From NCBI GenBank assembly GCA_029718625.1, contig CM056376.1, forward strand, positions 113,864,367 through 113,928,366: a stretch of DNA of 64,000 bases, written 5' to 3'. Positions 1 through 11,539 of this stretch are shown here, in pieces. Under the pieces are notes generated by a model, which was not told the origin of the DNA, made no database searches, and was given only the letters and a program-made list of their open reading frames with translations. Position 1 is the stretch's first letter. The number at the start of each line of letters is the position of its first letter. This DNA is from Synaphobranchus kaupii. Taxonomy: Eukaryota > Chordata > Actinopteri > Anguilliformes > Synaphobranchidae. The position numbers were made by a program, and so were the translations under genes.

Positions 1-440
1 AATTTAGCTAATTTTTAGTTTAAAATGTAAAAAAAATTTAATTTTTTAAATTTTTATGATACCGATTATTGGCAGATACATTGGAGCATCTCTAGCTTTT
101 ATCACAAGCACTTTGGTTCAATAAGAAATCAAAAGTGGAAGTCAGTGACCAGTACAGATCTTTCTCATTTAGCAGCAGTAATACCTGCACACAAACTTAA
201 ACCTGGATTAGAAAAATGTGCACTTATTTGGTCATGCTGTATGGTGCTGTAGTGCAAATAAAAAAGGCGGAGGACAACCACACAGTGTTAAATTAACTCT
301 AACAGAGTTAACCTCTTTCCAAGAGCAATTAAATGTGCTTTATCAGAGTGTAAATGTCGCAGGGATTACAGAAAAATGTCCCACCATGCACCCCTTTCTC
401 ACAGTGCACCTCTCACACAACGCAAATGTTGGCTATGACC

Positions 441-604
441 TCAATGAACCCTGCTGATATGCATAAAGCTCGATATCAACAAATCTTCCTCTCATGTTAC
501 AAGCCCATAAAGTATATACAGGCTCTCAATGAACCCTGCTGATATGCATAAAGCTCAATATCAACAAATGTTCCTCTCATGTTACAAGCCCATAAAGTAT
601 ATAC
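441..604. repeat. 85-bp tandem duplication
   Basis: Two near-identical copies begin at 441 and 526 (both start TCAATGAACCCTGCTGATAT) and differ at only a few bases. The small divergence suggests a recent local duplication. No coding content is seen. Confidence 0.8.
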
Positions 605-854
605 ACAGTAGAATGTTCAGGTGGTAAATAAACACTGGGAGAGCGCATTTTACTCTGTCAGAGTTAAATTACCACTTTAGCATTTTACCATGTAAACGGC
701 TGGAAACCAATTAAGAAATGATTGGCTAGATCTACAAGGGATCTTTTGTTCCTAGTGCAATAAATTCTATGAACAAACTGCACTAATCTGCACTCCTATG
801 CATTGAATTTATGCTGTACACGATGTGTATGTTGTATTAATTGTTGTACAATTG

Positions 855-966
855 TTATGTTGTGATGAGAGTTGCTGGATTGATGTAATGTGATGTTTTT
901 ATTGTATCTGGTGAGACCAAAGATGATTTTCTGGCCTTGGCTGGACAATAAAGTTGTATTCTATTC
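855..966 (+). mobile_element. LINE-like 3' tail fragment
   Basis: The stretch reads through a conserved-looking 3' end with GACAATAAAGTTG and closes with TTCTATTCTT. The LINE fragment at 39435-40021 ends in a similar TTCTATTCTATT tail. It has no open frame and is probably a 5'-truncated copy. The clade is not determined. Confidence 0.4.
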
Positions 967-1250
967 TTCTTACAAGCAGAAAAAGATGAGGAAAGACCAG
1001 ATCCATACAAGCAACGTAATACCAGGCCGCAAAAAGACAACTTTTTTTATGGCTACCGATTTTCTCTGACGCATTCCTAAAGTAGCACGTTAGCAGCCGG
1101 TATTTGACAGAGCAGGAGTGTACAGGCAGGTACTGGCAGGACCTGAATTATAATAATGGAAAATAAAAATACTGTCACACAGTGTTTTTGTTTAATCTCT
1201 TCTCCTCTATTCAAAGACGACTTAGTTGGGTGTGATGGGGGACCCAAGCC

Positions 1251-1772
1251 CAATATGCTCATGCATTGTGGGAGTTAGTCAATATGCTCATGCATTGTGG
1301 GAGTTAGTCAATATGCTCATGCATTGTGGGAGTTAGTCAATATGCTCATGCATTGTGGGAGTTAGTCAATATGCTCATGCATTGTGGGAGTTAGTCAATA
1401 TGCTCATGCATTGTGGGAGTTAGTCAATATGCTCATGCATTGTGAGAGTTAGTCAATATGCTCATGCATTGTGAGAGTTAGTCAATATGCTCATGCATTG
1501 TGGGATTTAGTCAATATGCTCATGCATTGTGGGAGTTAGTCAATATGCTCATGCATTGTGGGAGTTAGTCAATATGCTCATGCATTGTGGGAGTTAGTCA
1601 ATATGCTCATGCATTGTGGGAGTTAGTCAATATGCTCATGCATTGTGGGAGTTAGTCAATATGCTCATGCATTGTGGGAGTTAGTCAATATGCTCATGCA
1701 TTGTGGGAGTTAGTCAATATGCTCATGCATTGTGGGAGTTAGTCAATATGCTCATACATTGTGGGAGTTAGT
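1251..1772. repeat. 29-bp minisatellite, 18 copies
   Basis: Exactly 522 bp, or 18 units of 29 bp, each built around ATATGCTCATGCATTGTGGG. Units are nearly identical: two have GTGAGAG for GTGGGAG, one has a T substitution, and the last has CATACATT. On the minus strand, which is the fgf2 sense strand, each normal unit contains CCCACAATGCA. This matches the core of the Staf/ZNF143 consensus (CCCRNMATSCM). Confidence 0.95.
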
Positions 1773-2039
1773 GTACAAACAGCACAGGCTGCCCGAGTTT
1801 CGCACAGTTCCCGGCATTTCCAGGCTGTGACAGAATGTGACGTCTGTCCACAACCAGGCCGCGTCAGCAGCAGAACACAGCGCAAATGAACCGAGGGGTC
1901 ACTAAAGGACAAGAGAAGGACTCAAATCTGCTCTCCACTCTTCCCCACATTTACATTCTACTAATTACCCTAATTTAAACATAATACAAATTCAGGGTGG
2001 AAAAATTTGTTTAAAAAACTGATTATGTCCTTATTAATA

Positions 2040-2043
<4 letters not shown>

Positions 2044-2080
<37 letters not shown>
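2044..2080. repeat. (CT)n microsatellite
   Basis: An uninterrupted CT dinucleotide run inside fgf2 intron 1. Confidence 0.95.
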
Positions 2081-2081
<1 letters not shown>

Positions 2082-2353
2082 ACTAAATAAAAATGGTCCT
2101 GTGTAACTTTGGACACTTGCAAGTAAAAAAATAAAAAATTTATTATGATTATTAATCTGTAACACACCAATGCAAAACCACTGTTTGAGCATTACACTAT
2201 ATATATTTTTTGGGGGGGGTTACCCACAGTGATAAAGTAAGGCCAGCCCCCACCATGTGTATTAACTCTAAAATGTAAAGCATGGCAAGCTTTGCTTCTC
2301 TGGAAAAGAAGAGGATGATAATAGAAGAGGACAAAGCATATGGAAGCACTTAC

Positions 2354-2531
2354 TGAGTGGGTCGTTTTTATCACGGATTCCGTCCACGCGCCCGTCTGCC
2401 GTGATCCTGAGGAAGAACCCCCCATTTTTGCAGTACAGTCTCTTGGGGTCTTTGAAGTTTCCCGGGGGGAAAGCAGCACTGGCTCCATCCTCGGGCACAG
2501 CAGGGAGAGTGGTGATCTCCCCGGTAGCCAT
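2354..2531 (-). CDS. fgf2: Fibroblast growth factor 2, first coding exon (partial gene)
   Basis: FGF2 is a heparin-binding ligand of FGF receptors that leaves the cell without a signal peptide. This exon encodes the first 59 residues plus one base. It begins MATGEITTLPAVPEDG and contains FKDPKRLYCKNGGFFLRI and DGRVDGIRDKNDPL, the N-terminal part of the FGF2 beta-trefoil and almost collinear with the mammalian protein. The exon ends after one base of the next codon (CTC A), followed by GTAAGT. That phase-1 donor sits where mammalian FGF2 exon 1 ends. I chose the ATG at 2531 because it matches the 18-kDa isoform start. The frame stays open upstream but has no ATG, so a non-AUG extension like the mammalian high-molecular-weight isoforms cannot be excluded. 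Minus orientation next to bbs12 agrees with conserved synteny. Later exons lie left of the window. Confidence 0.94.
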
Positions 2532-2577
2532 ATCCACACTCCAAGCTCCCCTGCTCTCCCTACAGAGAGCCCCACAG

Positions 2578-3063
2578 GGATCCCTACCTTCCACTGAGCG
2601 AGTGCCCCAAAGGGTCCCCTACTTTCCACTGAGCGGGTGCCCCAAAGGGTCCCCTACTTTCCACTGAGCGAGTGCCTCAAAGGGTCCCCTACTTTCCACT
2701 GAGCGGGTGCCCCAAAGGGTCCCCTACTTTCCACTGAGCAAGTTCCCCAAAGAGTCCCCTACTTTCCACTGAGCGGTGCCCCAAAGGGTCCCCTACTTTC
2801 CACTGAGCGAGTTCCCTAAAGGGTCCGCTACTTTCCACTGAGCGGGTGCCCCAAAGGGTCCCTTACTTTCCACTGAGCGAGTTCCCTAAAGGGTCCCTTA
2901 CTTTCCACTGAGCGAGTTCCCCAAAGAGTCCCCTACTTTCCACTGAGCGGTGCCCCAAAGGGTCCCCTACTTTCCACTGAGCGGGTGCCCCAAAGGGTCC
3001 GCTACTTTCCACTGAGCGAGTGCCTTAAAGGGTCCCCTACTTTCCGTTGAGCAAGTTCCCCAC
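2578..3063. repeat. 35-bp minisatellite immediately 5' of fgf2
   Basis: About 14 units of 34-35 bp, each containing CCCCAAAGGGTCCCCTACTT followed by TCCACTGAGCG. The first unit lies about 50 bp upstream of the fgf2 start codon and the array spans roughly the first 530 bp upstream. It therefore lies in the 5' untranslated region or core promoter. Units vary by point changes (GAGCG/GAGCGG, GGGTCC/GAGTCC), so the array is older than the 29-bp one. Confidence 0.93.
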
Positions 3064-3331
3064 AGGCAATTTCCCGGAGAGAGGAGCCCTACAAACGGGG
3101 TCGTCGTGTGAAGGCAAGTAAAGGGCAGCTGGTCCTGGTCCAGAGCACGGTGACTTCTTCAGATCCCCTCTCTGGCTCAGGAGCACGGAGACTCCCCCTA
3201 CTCCCCACGCTGGCTCAGGAGTGCAACTCCTCTCCGCGGTATAGACGGCTACCGCACCGGAGGAGTCCGGATCTCATGTTCCGCCGACCGCTGTGATGCA
3301 TGTGGGGCTTACCCCTCCGTCACTCTCTGTT

Positions 3332-3367
<36 letters not shown>

Positions 3368-3560
3368 GCTCTTCCTCTCCTCACTCTCTTTCGCTCTCCC
3401 TCTCTCCCCCTCTCTCTGTCCAGAGATGGAGTGTTTACAGCAGGGTAGCTGGCAGGAGACCAGGCTCTCTGTAATCTTACCTCCCCCCTGGCCCCTCCTG
3501 CACATGCGCTAAACCCCACCACTCCCCCCAAACACACACACACACAAAGCCAGCCCACCT
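3064..3560 (-). promoter_or_regulatory. Probable fgf2 upstream/promoter region
   Basis: This GC-richer stretch with several CpGs around 3230-3295 lies beyond the minisatellite, upstream of fgf2. It contains a CT tract at 3333-3364 and purine/pyrimidine-skewed sequence to about 3500. No TATA box is evident. Assignment as promoter is positional inference only. Confidence 0.35.
3333..3364. repeat. (CT)n microsatellite
   Basis: A pure CT dinucleotide run upstream of fgf2, followed by looser CT-rich sequence to about 3420. Confidence 0.95.
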
Positions 3561-4483
3561 TATGTTAACGCAGGACTGGTCTCAGACAAAGGTGGGGGGT
3601 TGGGAGGGGGGCTTTTCAACAGAAATGAGTAGAAATGTGACTCCCTCCACCTCCAAACCCCTCCTATCAGCAAACCTGCTCCTGCCCCCCCCCCCCCCCT
3701 TCCCCCAAGGGGGCCGTTTATGGAAGAGAAAGAGCCCCCCCATGCAGACTGCTGCAACCAGCATATTGCCTCATTTTGTTTCAGATCAAATTACACTCTG
3801 ATGATGTGGGGGGGAGTTGGCCACCTTAAAGTAAATTTGAAGAACGCACCAAGTTGCATGCACAAAGTAACTTGTTTATGATATGTACCTGTACCTCTGT
3901 ACACCAAGAGTTGGGTGTACTTACCATGGTACATGGGGGGTCACCTGTTTTATAACTCATATTATAGACTGACTTGGCTGTGAGACATTCTCATACAAAA
4001 CAATCATTAGTAGTGTCAATATATAATCAAAGATATGTTCAAATATAACAGTCATATTTCTTAAGGAAATTGTTAAATATATCACACAGCTGTCACCACA
4101 GTGCCAAGTATTTTAAATACTGATAAACTTGATCAAATTACAAAATTCTCCAGTAGATCCCTGAGAACTTTCAACTAAACGCTGGTGCGAAACAACAAAA
4201 TTTTATTTTCTGAAAATATAGGTTTATTTTAAAAATGTTAGTAATCTGCAGGGATTCTACTGTGGTCTTCTTAAAAATGTCAAATAATTCTTTGACTCAG
4301 GTCTGAACCAGAAATTGGGTATAAAATCACAAAAATATGGGAAATGTTGTAATAAAAAAGCTGTATTTTGCTGAGTGAACTCTCCAGTTTATAAGAGGTA
4401 TCCTTAGCCATCCTGCTCCATAGGTCCTAAGCTGGTGGGCGGGTCCGTTGCACACGGACCCAGGGTGCGTCCCACAGAACTAT
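3561..4483. other. Intergenic, no gene seen
   Basis: Noncoding. A 15-base C run lies at 3685-3699. Nothing gene-like is seen. The motif GGGTGCGTCCCA at 4463-4474 is the inverse of the terminal motif at 8306-8318. Confidence 0.6.
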
Positions 4484-5121
4484 GGCTGCATTCGAATAGT
4501 CAAATTCGAGCAAGGAAGGATCCTTTAGATCGCATGATCCGGGGGCAGCCATGCTAAGGACCGTTCAAATTTCTTATATTGAGAAGGAAAGGAGCTCCAC
4601 AATTCCTTTTATCCGTCCTTTCACAAAGGATGCTCTGGACTATCCTTTTCAGAAGGAAGGTAGTATTCGCCCCCACAATGCATCTGAGTTTTTCGGAACC
4701 CACCGAATTACTGAATTCAAACAACAAGGCGAACATCTGACAAATGTCAGAAATCTAAATGTGAATAGCATATTAGTATTGGCTTATAATAGAAAGTAAA
4801 CAAACAATGACACAATCAGACAATGCACCAACTTTATTAAGAGGCTAAATTTCGAACGGTTCAAGTGAAATACAGACGGCAATGAAGTGCCTTTTGTCGT
4901 AATTTTGCGAGAAGTGACGTGAACAGTCACGTCAATAAGACTGGACGTCGCACCATGACGCAAGGTAGCAAAGGAGGTTTGAATTCCACAGTTACGCTAG
5001 ATTTCTTGCAAATCTCTCCTTCCATCTTTTCCTTGACCCCCGTGATGTTTTCTGGCGAGGTCAAGGAAAAGTTGCAAGTAAAGGAACAAGGAGCTATTTT
5101 TTTTACTATTCGAATGCAGCC
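4484..5121. mobile_element. MITE with 17-bp inverted ends and TAT target duplication
   Basis: The left end GGCTGCATTCGAATAGT (4484-4500) is the exact inverse of the right end at 5105-5121. Both ends are flanked by TAT (4481-4483 and 5122-5124). A 3-bp duplication and the 638-bp length suggest a non-autonomous PIF/Harbinger-type element, but the family is inferred from duplication size only. No transposase is present. Open frames inside are short and unlike known proteins. Confidence 0.75.
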
Positions 5122-7471
5122 TATATAATAACTACAAAGTCAACTTAGTCACGTGGTTCCATTCAACCCTATTCAATTCGGTTCTTCTGCAATTGGCACC
5201 ACCGCAAGATGGCTGCCACGGCCCGGAAAAAGTATTACCGATGAGCTCTGCCATGTATTTCCAATAGAGCGTTGTGAAAGTCAACAGAGTTGCCCCAGCG
5301 CAATCTAGGTATCAAAAGCTCACAATAAGGTAATCAATCGAAGCAGGCAATCACATTTTACGTTTTTCCAGGGTCAAAATTTTTTCGAGGCTGCACAGAA
5401 AAGAACAAGGCATGATTTAAAAAAGCTCATCGGTCGGTGTTGAGTAGGCACACTGAACTCTGATTGGTTAAGAACAAACCGATGAGATTTGGAACATGGT
5501 CGCATGGTAATCCTAGTTATGTCACAGTACAATCACGTGAGGAGGCCTATTCGCATTTCTGCATCAAATGAAATCCCATCTCCACTAAATTATGGTGGTT
5601 AGCTCACAAGGAGCATACTATAGGAGCTGTAGCTCTAGGTTAGCTAACAGTTATGAAATTCGCATGCCAGTTATATTGTGCATAATAATGAAATCGTTTT
5701 CAAATAATTTCACATGTGTAATATTTCTAAGGACATACTTCACATCTCAAGATGTGTTACATTACTAGTAACCTACTCCAGTGAACATGTTGAAAAGTCG
5801 ATGAAATGCCGTCTTGTGTAGTGAAAAACCGCCCAGATAGCAAGAGGGGTCAGCGGACGAGTTGACCGAAGTAACGTTAGTTTGTACTCTGCTCGCAGAC
5901 CCACCAGACGCTATCCTCCAGCTTTACAAACATTGCCTCGCTGATGCTGGATGAAAAGCGACCGGCGTAACATTAGTCCTATCGGATGTAGCCAGGCTAT
6001 ATCCGGGTAAAACTAGCTAAATTAGGGATAGATTGAATTAAATTGACATGTCGGTCAACCTAGATTTACACCTTCTCGACAATGCATATGACGGCCTATC
6101 ATATAGCTTGTTGGCTAATAAACCTGCTTTGTTCGCACAGCTTTGAACAACATAACAGCGAAAAGCTAGCTAAGCAAATTGTTTGTTAATAACGCTAGTT
6201 AACGGGATAGCTATTAAACATTTTTAGTAACTATTCGCGGCTCATTTATCAGAATTTGCAGTTGTGGTAGCTAACGTTAGGCTGTGAGGCGATTTCAACA
6301 AGATAACGTTAGCCTACGAATCCTTCAACAGTAATCTACCTAACGTAGACACAAGTTCACCATAGTTCATTCTATCAGTTCAACATGGACATTCTGGGGA
6401 GGCTATACTTGCAAAATATGCTACAATTTTCACAGTGGCCATTTCCATCACAATTTCTCATAATTTAGGCTACACCTCATGCTAGCTAGGTGCAAGGCTG
6501 GTTAATGGAAAGCTTGAGAGAGTGGTCAGGACTCAGGATCTACTGGTGTAGCTATTGCCTATAGCCTACTACCACAGACGGATGTTTGCGAAGAAGAGAG
6601 AGTGCTCCCCATTGCCTATTGTAGGCTATAAAGAACATTGTAGCTTTACATAACGTGGAAAGTTATTGTGGCTGCGTATACCATTTTATGTTGCTCTTGT
6701 AAGTCGATGTGTGCAGCACCCTCTCATCACTCAAAATAAATCAGACGCATTGAGGAACTGAAGTTGAGCAACAAAGCTAGGCTATCAAAGCCATATAACG
6801 TTATACTGCACTTTAAGACTGCATAAACAGGGCACAAGTGTCCGCTATGGACAAATATTTTCAGTCCAAAAAGACGAAATATCCGGGTAAAGCTGACGTT
6901 TGGTCAGCCAATCTGATAGTGGATATTGGAAGGTTAGCATAAATAACGTTAGGCTATGTCCATTGCAGTTAGGTTTAACCATAGACTGTAACGTTAGAAA
7001 AAATGGCTTAACACGGCTTTCTTTCAAAACGACGTTCAAATTGGAATGCAGCTGAATACATCGATGGGGTTACGTTAAGGTTAGCCAAATATGTTCTAAA
7101 GTAGCTATAACTATACCTGCCTTATTTTCTTTTAAATGTGCATCGAGCTACTATTGGCATATTATCAACAGGCTTTTGTGATAGCCTGCCCTTTCTACGC
7201 CTCTGACTGCTACTGTGAGCTAACAAAGTTACTTTTCATTTAGCATAACCACAGAACTGTACAGTTCTGAGAGTATCACTTAGCAGCTGCCGCTATACAT
7301 GTCTATGGTCACTATCTAGAGTTACAGCGACAGCCATTACTCTGTGCAAAAGGGACAAAATGACCACCTTCACGTGACATGTCACATTGGCCAATCAGAG
7401 AAAAAACTTTGGGCCGTGGAAAAAGCGCCATTTTGAGAAGGCAGTTGCCTTTCCAGTTCTTATAGAGTTCA
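5122..7471. other. Intergenic, no gene seen
   Basis: No supported coding sequence. A YY1-like motif CAAGATGGCTGCC lies at 5204-5216. TAACGTTAG motifs recur between about 5870 and 7075. The stretch is AT-rich with scattered CpGs. Confidence 0.55.
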
Positions 7472-8318
7472 GTGGTGCGTGCCTCCCAATATTCTTCACT
7501 CTTCACCTCCTTTCCTCCACTCGTCTCCTACCCCGAAGTATGTGGAGGAAAGAAGAGGAGACGAGTGGATGAAAGGAGAGAACGAGGAGGCGTGTAGAAA
7601 ATTGTGACAGTTCTGCTTCTCCGTCATCAAAGGCGCCGACTACTATTGATGAAGTAGCCACATCATAACTTTGACTGATGCTGAGTCCACAAATAGTCCC
7701 ATAGCCAATCACAAATCTTACACATGTTTAGCCAATTTAAAGCTGCATGCAACTATTTGTAAGTTTCAAGTACAAGCAGTTGCATGTACTGTATTCATGC
7801 ATATTCACATACTGAAATAATAGCAGCCATGCTTACATAAGTTTAGAGTACAAGCAAATAAATACACCTGCTTCCCTGTCTTAAATTGCCAAATTTGAAG
7901 GATATGAGCCACAAAAACAAACCGCCATTTTGTTATCCGTTGTAGGCAATCTTGCCTTCAGGTACGATGCTATGTCCTATGTGTGATAATAACATACTGA
8001 AGCACACACAATTTGGGCTAATTATATTGCATTGGGGAATCATTATCTTGGGGAAATTCATATAAGGCATACGCATCATCATTACTGTGGGCATATGATG
8101 TCACACAGAAATGTGAAAAAACTTCTGCAGTAGGATGCATCAATGTATCCTTCGTTGGAGGAGATGAGGAGCCGAGTTTGAAGCTGCTTCGCTTGTCTCC
8201 TCCAATATCGGGACAGTGGAGGGAGGGAGGATACAAATACTCGTTACGGGGCACGGAGGAGACGAGGTGGTAGTGGAGGTAAGGAGGATACTTTTTTTGA
8301 GTATTGGGACGCACCCCC
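7472..8318. mobile_element. Foldback-type non-autonomous DNA transposon
   Basis: The right end, read inverted from 8318, is GGGGGTGCGTCCCAATACTC. The left end is a diverged version (GTGGTGCGTGCCTCCCAATA). Both ends continue into TCCTCC/GGAGGA-rich sequence. Inverted GAGACGAG blocks lie near 7560 and 8255. The arrangement fits a short non-autonomous transposon with long imperfect inverted repeats. No transposase is present. Confidence 0.6.
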
Positions 8319-8597
8319 AGTATCAGTGAAGACCTCAGCCCTGATGATGGCACTTTGTCATTCCCAAAACGCGAAGCAGTTGCCGCTCCCCGTCCGATTC
8401 GCGCTCAATCTCGTGTTCCCACAGGGGAGTGCAAGAAAATGTTCGAGTCATTCATCAAATAAAGCCAGAATATCCAAACGTCATCATATCACCATCTGCT
8501 ATCTATGGCTTCTGCTATATTCCCTTATGTCCTTTAATCAATTATATTTTCATGCTTCCATCCATTATCTAACCCGCTTAGGGTCAGGGTCTCTATA

Positions 8598-8640
8598 TGT
8601 CTGTATGTATGATTGTATCACCCAATCATACATACAGACA
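8598..8640. repeat. Perfect 18-bp inverted repeat, 7-nt loop
   Basis: Arm TGTCTGTATGTATGATTG (8598-8615) is repeated as its exact inverse at 8623-8640. It abuts the 3' end of the SINE-like sequence that follows. Confidence 0.9.
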
Positions 8641-8820
8641 ATTTAGACTGTCCAAATTAACCTAGCCTACATGTCTTTGAACTGTGGGAAGAAACCGGGG
8701 TACCCGGAGGAAATCCACACGGACACGGGGTGAACATGCAAACACCACACAGAAAGGCTTTCGGCCGGGATTGGAACTTGGTACCTTTTTGTGCTATCCA
8801 CTGCACCACTGTGCCACCAC
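8641..8820 (-). mobile_element. tRNA-derived SINE, Mermaid/V-SINE type
   Basis: On the minus strand the head reads GTGGCACAGTGGTGCAGTGG, with a B-box-like GTTCCAATCCC near 8770. A central block follows with TGTCCGTGTGGATTTCCTCC and CCCACAGTTCAAAGACATG, typical of widespread fish SINEs with a conserved core. Family name is from memory of the core pattern, so moderately sure. Confidence 0.65.
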
Positions 8821-9120
8821 TCTATGCACCTATAGATGAAAGTACTGAGAACCGTGCATTGTCCCTTTAAATGAACCATGTGGGATGGACAACAGGAAGC
8901 TGGGAAATATTTCATGCATCTTATTGATTGAAACAAACCAAACTAACAATGAAAGCGGTAAAGCAGAAATAAGTATTTTAAAGATGCAATTATGTCTCAA
9001 CATAATTGGTGAAGATTGAATCTCCTAAGGAGATTATAGTGGTTAAAGTCCCAACTGTCAGCTGAGACACACAGAGACCCAACCTCTCTTCTTAATATCC
9101 ATGTATATGCTATATGCCCA

Positions 9121-9144
9121 GTGTGTGTGTGTGTGTGTGTGTGT
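9121..9144. repeat. (GT)12 microsatellite
   Basis: Uninterrupted GT run of 24 bp. Confidence 0.95.
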
Positions 9145-10027
9145 TGACTCGTTCTCAGAGAGGTGGTTCACTTCACAGGAGAGAATCGGAGCCCTGTTCA
9201 AGCTGTGTAGAACACCAGAGTTACTCGGTGAGTGGGCTGAGTTGAAGGTAGGATGACTATGCAGAAACTGTCTTGTCTCTGTCCTGACCTCTCAAATATG
9301 TCACCCTTTGTGCAGCCTTCTTCCTCCCTCAATCCCTTCCTTCACTCATCTGAGTGTGGCTATATGTAAACATTAAAAACATCCAAAGAATTCCTCATTT
9401 GGCATTCCACTTGTTTGTTAGCCATTTATTTGGAAACCACACCTTTCAGTTTATTTTTTTTGAGAATTTTAAAGATTTAAAGTGATGCCAGATTTTTTTT
9501 TTTGATGGCACCAATACATTAGTGTGCATGTATTAGTCTTTTTCAAATCAAAAATGTTTTAAGGCTTCACTCTATATTATGACTTATTCGTAGAACCCAG
9601 CCGCCTCGACTATCAGCTGGACTGAGATCCTTCAGTTGCTGTACACTGTGTTGGTAGAACTCTCTTCCAGCCAAGAACAGGAATGCTGAAAATGTTCTTT
9701 TATATAATAAAAGGTAATATAATATTTGCTTGTGCTTTTATATAATCTGTAGGCAATTGCTTTTGGAGGCAATTCAGCTGTGCCTTGCTTTTAAAATTGT
9801 GACTTGATTTGACCAGTTCACTGCCCTGGGGGGACACTGGTGTGAGGCATTCTATATAAAGTTAATTGAATTGAATGAAATTGAGACATCCATCGAGTGC
9901 CCAGCATGTATGAGTGTGTTTCCTTGGCACAGCTTCATTCATTCAGCACAGCCTCGCTGGCCTGCCCGAAAACATCTCCTCTGTCACCTGCTGGTTTTAT
10001 TATTTATTTACCGCGCACTCACGTATG

Positions 10028-10180
<153 letters not shown>

Positions 10181-10349
10181 AGTTGTAAGTGGAAAGTGCT
10201 AGTTAATTTGCCCCATTACCTTCAGCTCTCTAAATATTTTCAGTCCTGTCCCATGAAACAGGAGCCATGAATAATTACATTTTATTGCTGAATTTCTGGA
10301 CCGGCAACAGGAAATAAAGCAGTCTTCACATGAGGCTGCAGACATGGTG

Positions 10350-10415
10350 ACAGAGAGAGAGAGAGAGAGGGAGGGAGAGAGAGAGAGAGAGGGAGGGAGA
10401 GAGAGTGAGAGAAAG
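10350..10415. repeat. GA-rich tract
   Basis: A purine-only stretch of GAGAGA and GGGAGG blocks with few interruptions. Confidence 0.85.
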
Positions 10416-11539
10416 AGACAGAGACAGCAAAAGAGAGAACATGTAAAGAACACGAGGCAGTAAAAAAGGAGGGTGGAGTGCATATATGTGTCCCCGGTCC
10501 AACAGAATGTCAGGTCTGGAACTTTGAGAGGAAGTGGTGGTCAGGGAAGGCTGACCCGACGTCTGAACTTAACATGGAAGGTATAGGACTACTGGTGAGA
10601 GGTGAACCTGGGTGAGAACATGCTAATGTCCCGCCTGTTCCGGTGACAATAAGTTCCTCAACACCACTCTTATTATAACGAGGTGCTGTTGGTGCGTCGT
10701 AATAAATTTTAACCTGGTGCATGCAGGGTCGTCCACTAGCGCTCTGAGTGGAAGGTAAACATGACATCTTCAACAGATTACAGTGTGGAGTCAAGCGCTT
10801 GAAAACTTTCAGGAAATTGAACACCTAATTTTTGACATATAAATGTAGTAATACCCAGGGCCGTCTTATCCCATTGGGCCACAAGGGCTGCTACCCAGGG
10901 GTCCCGCACTTTAGAGGGCACAAACTGGGCCCAAAATGAAAATATTATTAATAAAATAAAATTGCTTAAAGCCAGACTTAGTGATATGACGTTGCATGCA
11001 TTACCATTGTTTCTCTTAATGCGTTTTTTGTCTTTTTGGCATACTGTAGTAGCGGCGTGTCACCGCGAAAAAACGACGTGCAATTGTGGATGCCAATGAA
11101 TGGATCAGCTGCAGAAGACGTTAATGCTAATGGAATAATTGAGGATTTCTCAAGACTGAAAGCCAGTGGCAGTTCAGATTTTTTTAAGGTAAGGCAAAGT
11201 GATTTAATACTCTGGAGTAGCGCCGTCACCCGATTTTAGCGCCGACCATTGATACTATGAAATGCTTTGGAGAGTTTGAGGATTTTTCTGTTGAGTTGTA
11301 TATTCATATTGTGTGGATTGGTATGGGTATCCTATTGTATCTATTCTATAAGTTACCATTGCAAATAGACAATGGTAACATAGGCTATTTTACTGCATTA
11401 AGAGCCTAATCAATGACAACTGTCATTCATATTAGCTCAAACATTTAGCAATGCATTTTCCATGCTCCCGTCTGCCATTAAAGAACATTGCTTTGAATAA
11501 GCTATGCATTATATAGACTATATGCACAGTTATATGGAC

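Larger units (their letters stand above)
1..2353 (-). other. fgf2: fgf2 intron 1 (3' part lies off the left edge)
   Basis: This stretch follows the splice donor of fgf2 exon 1 on the minus strand, so it is read as the start of intron 1. None of the later FGF2 exons is visible in any frame. It holds an 85-bp tandem duplication at about 441-604, a LINE-like 3' tail near 855-966 ending in a TTCTATTCT-type tail, the 29-bp minisatellite at 1251-1772 and a CT tract at 2044-2080. Coding ends at 2354; intron status beyond that is inferred from the FGF2 gene structure. Confidence 0.75.
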
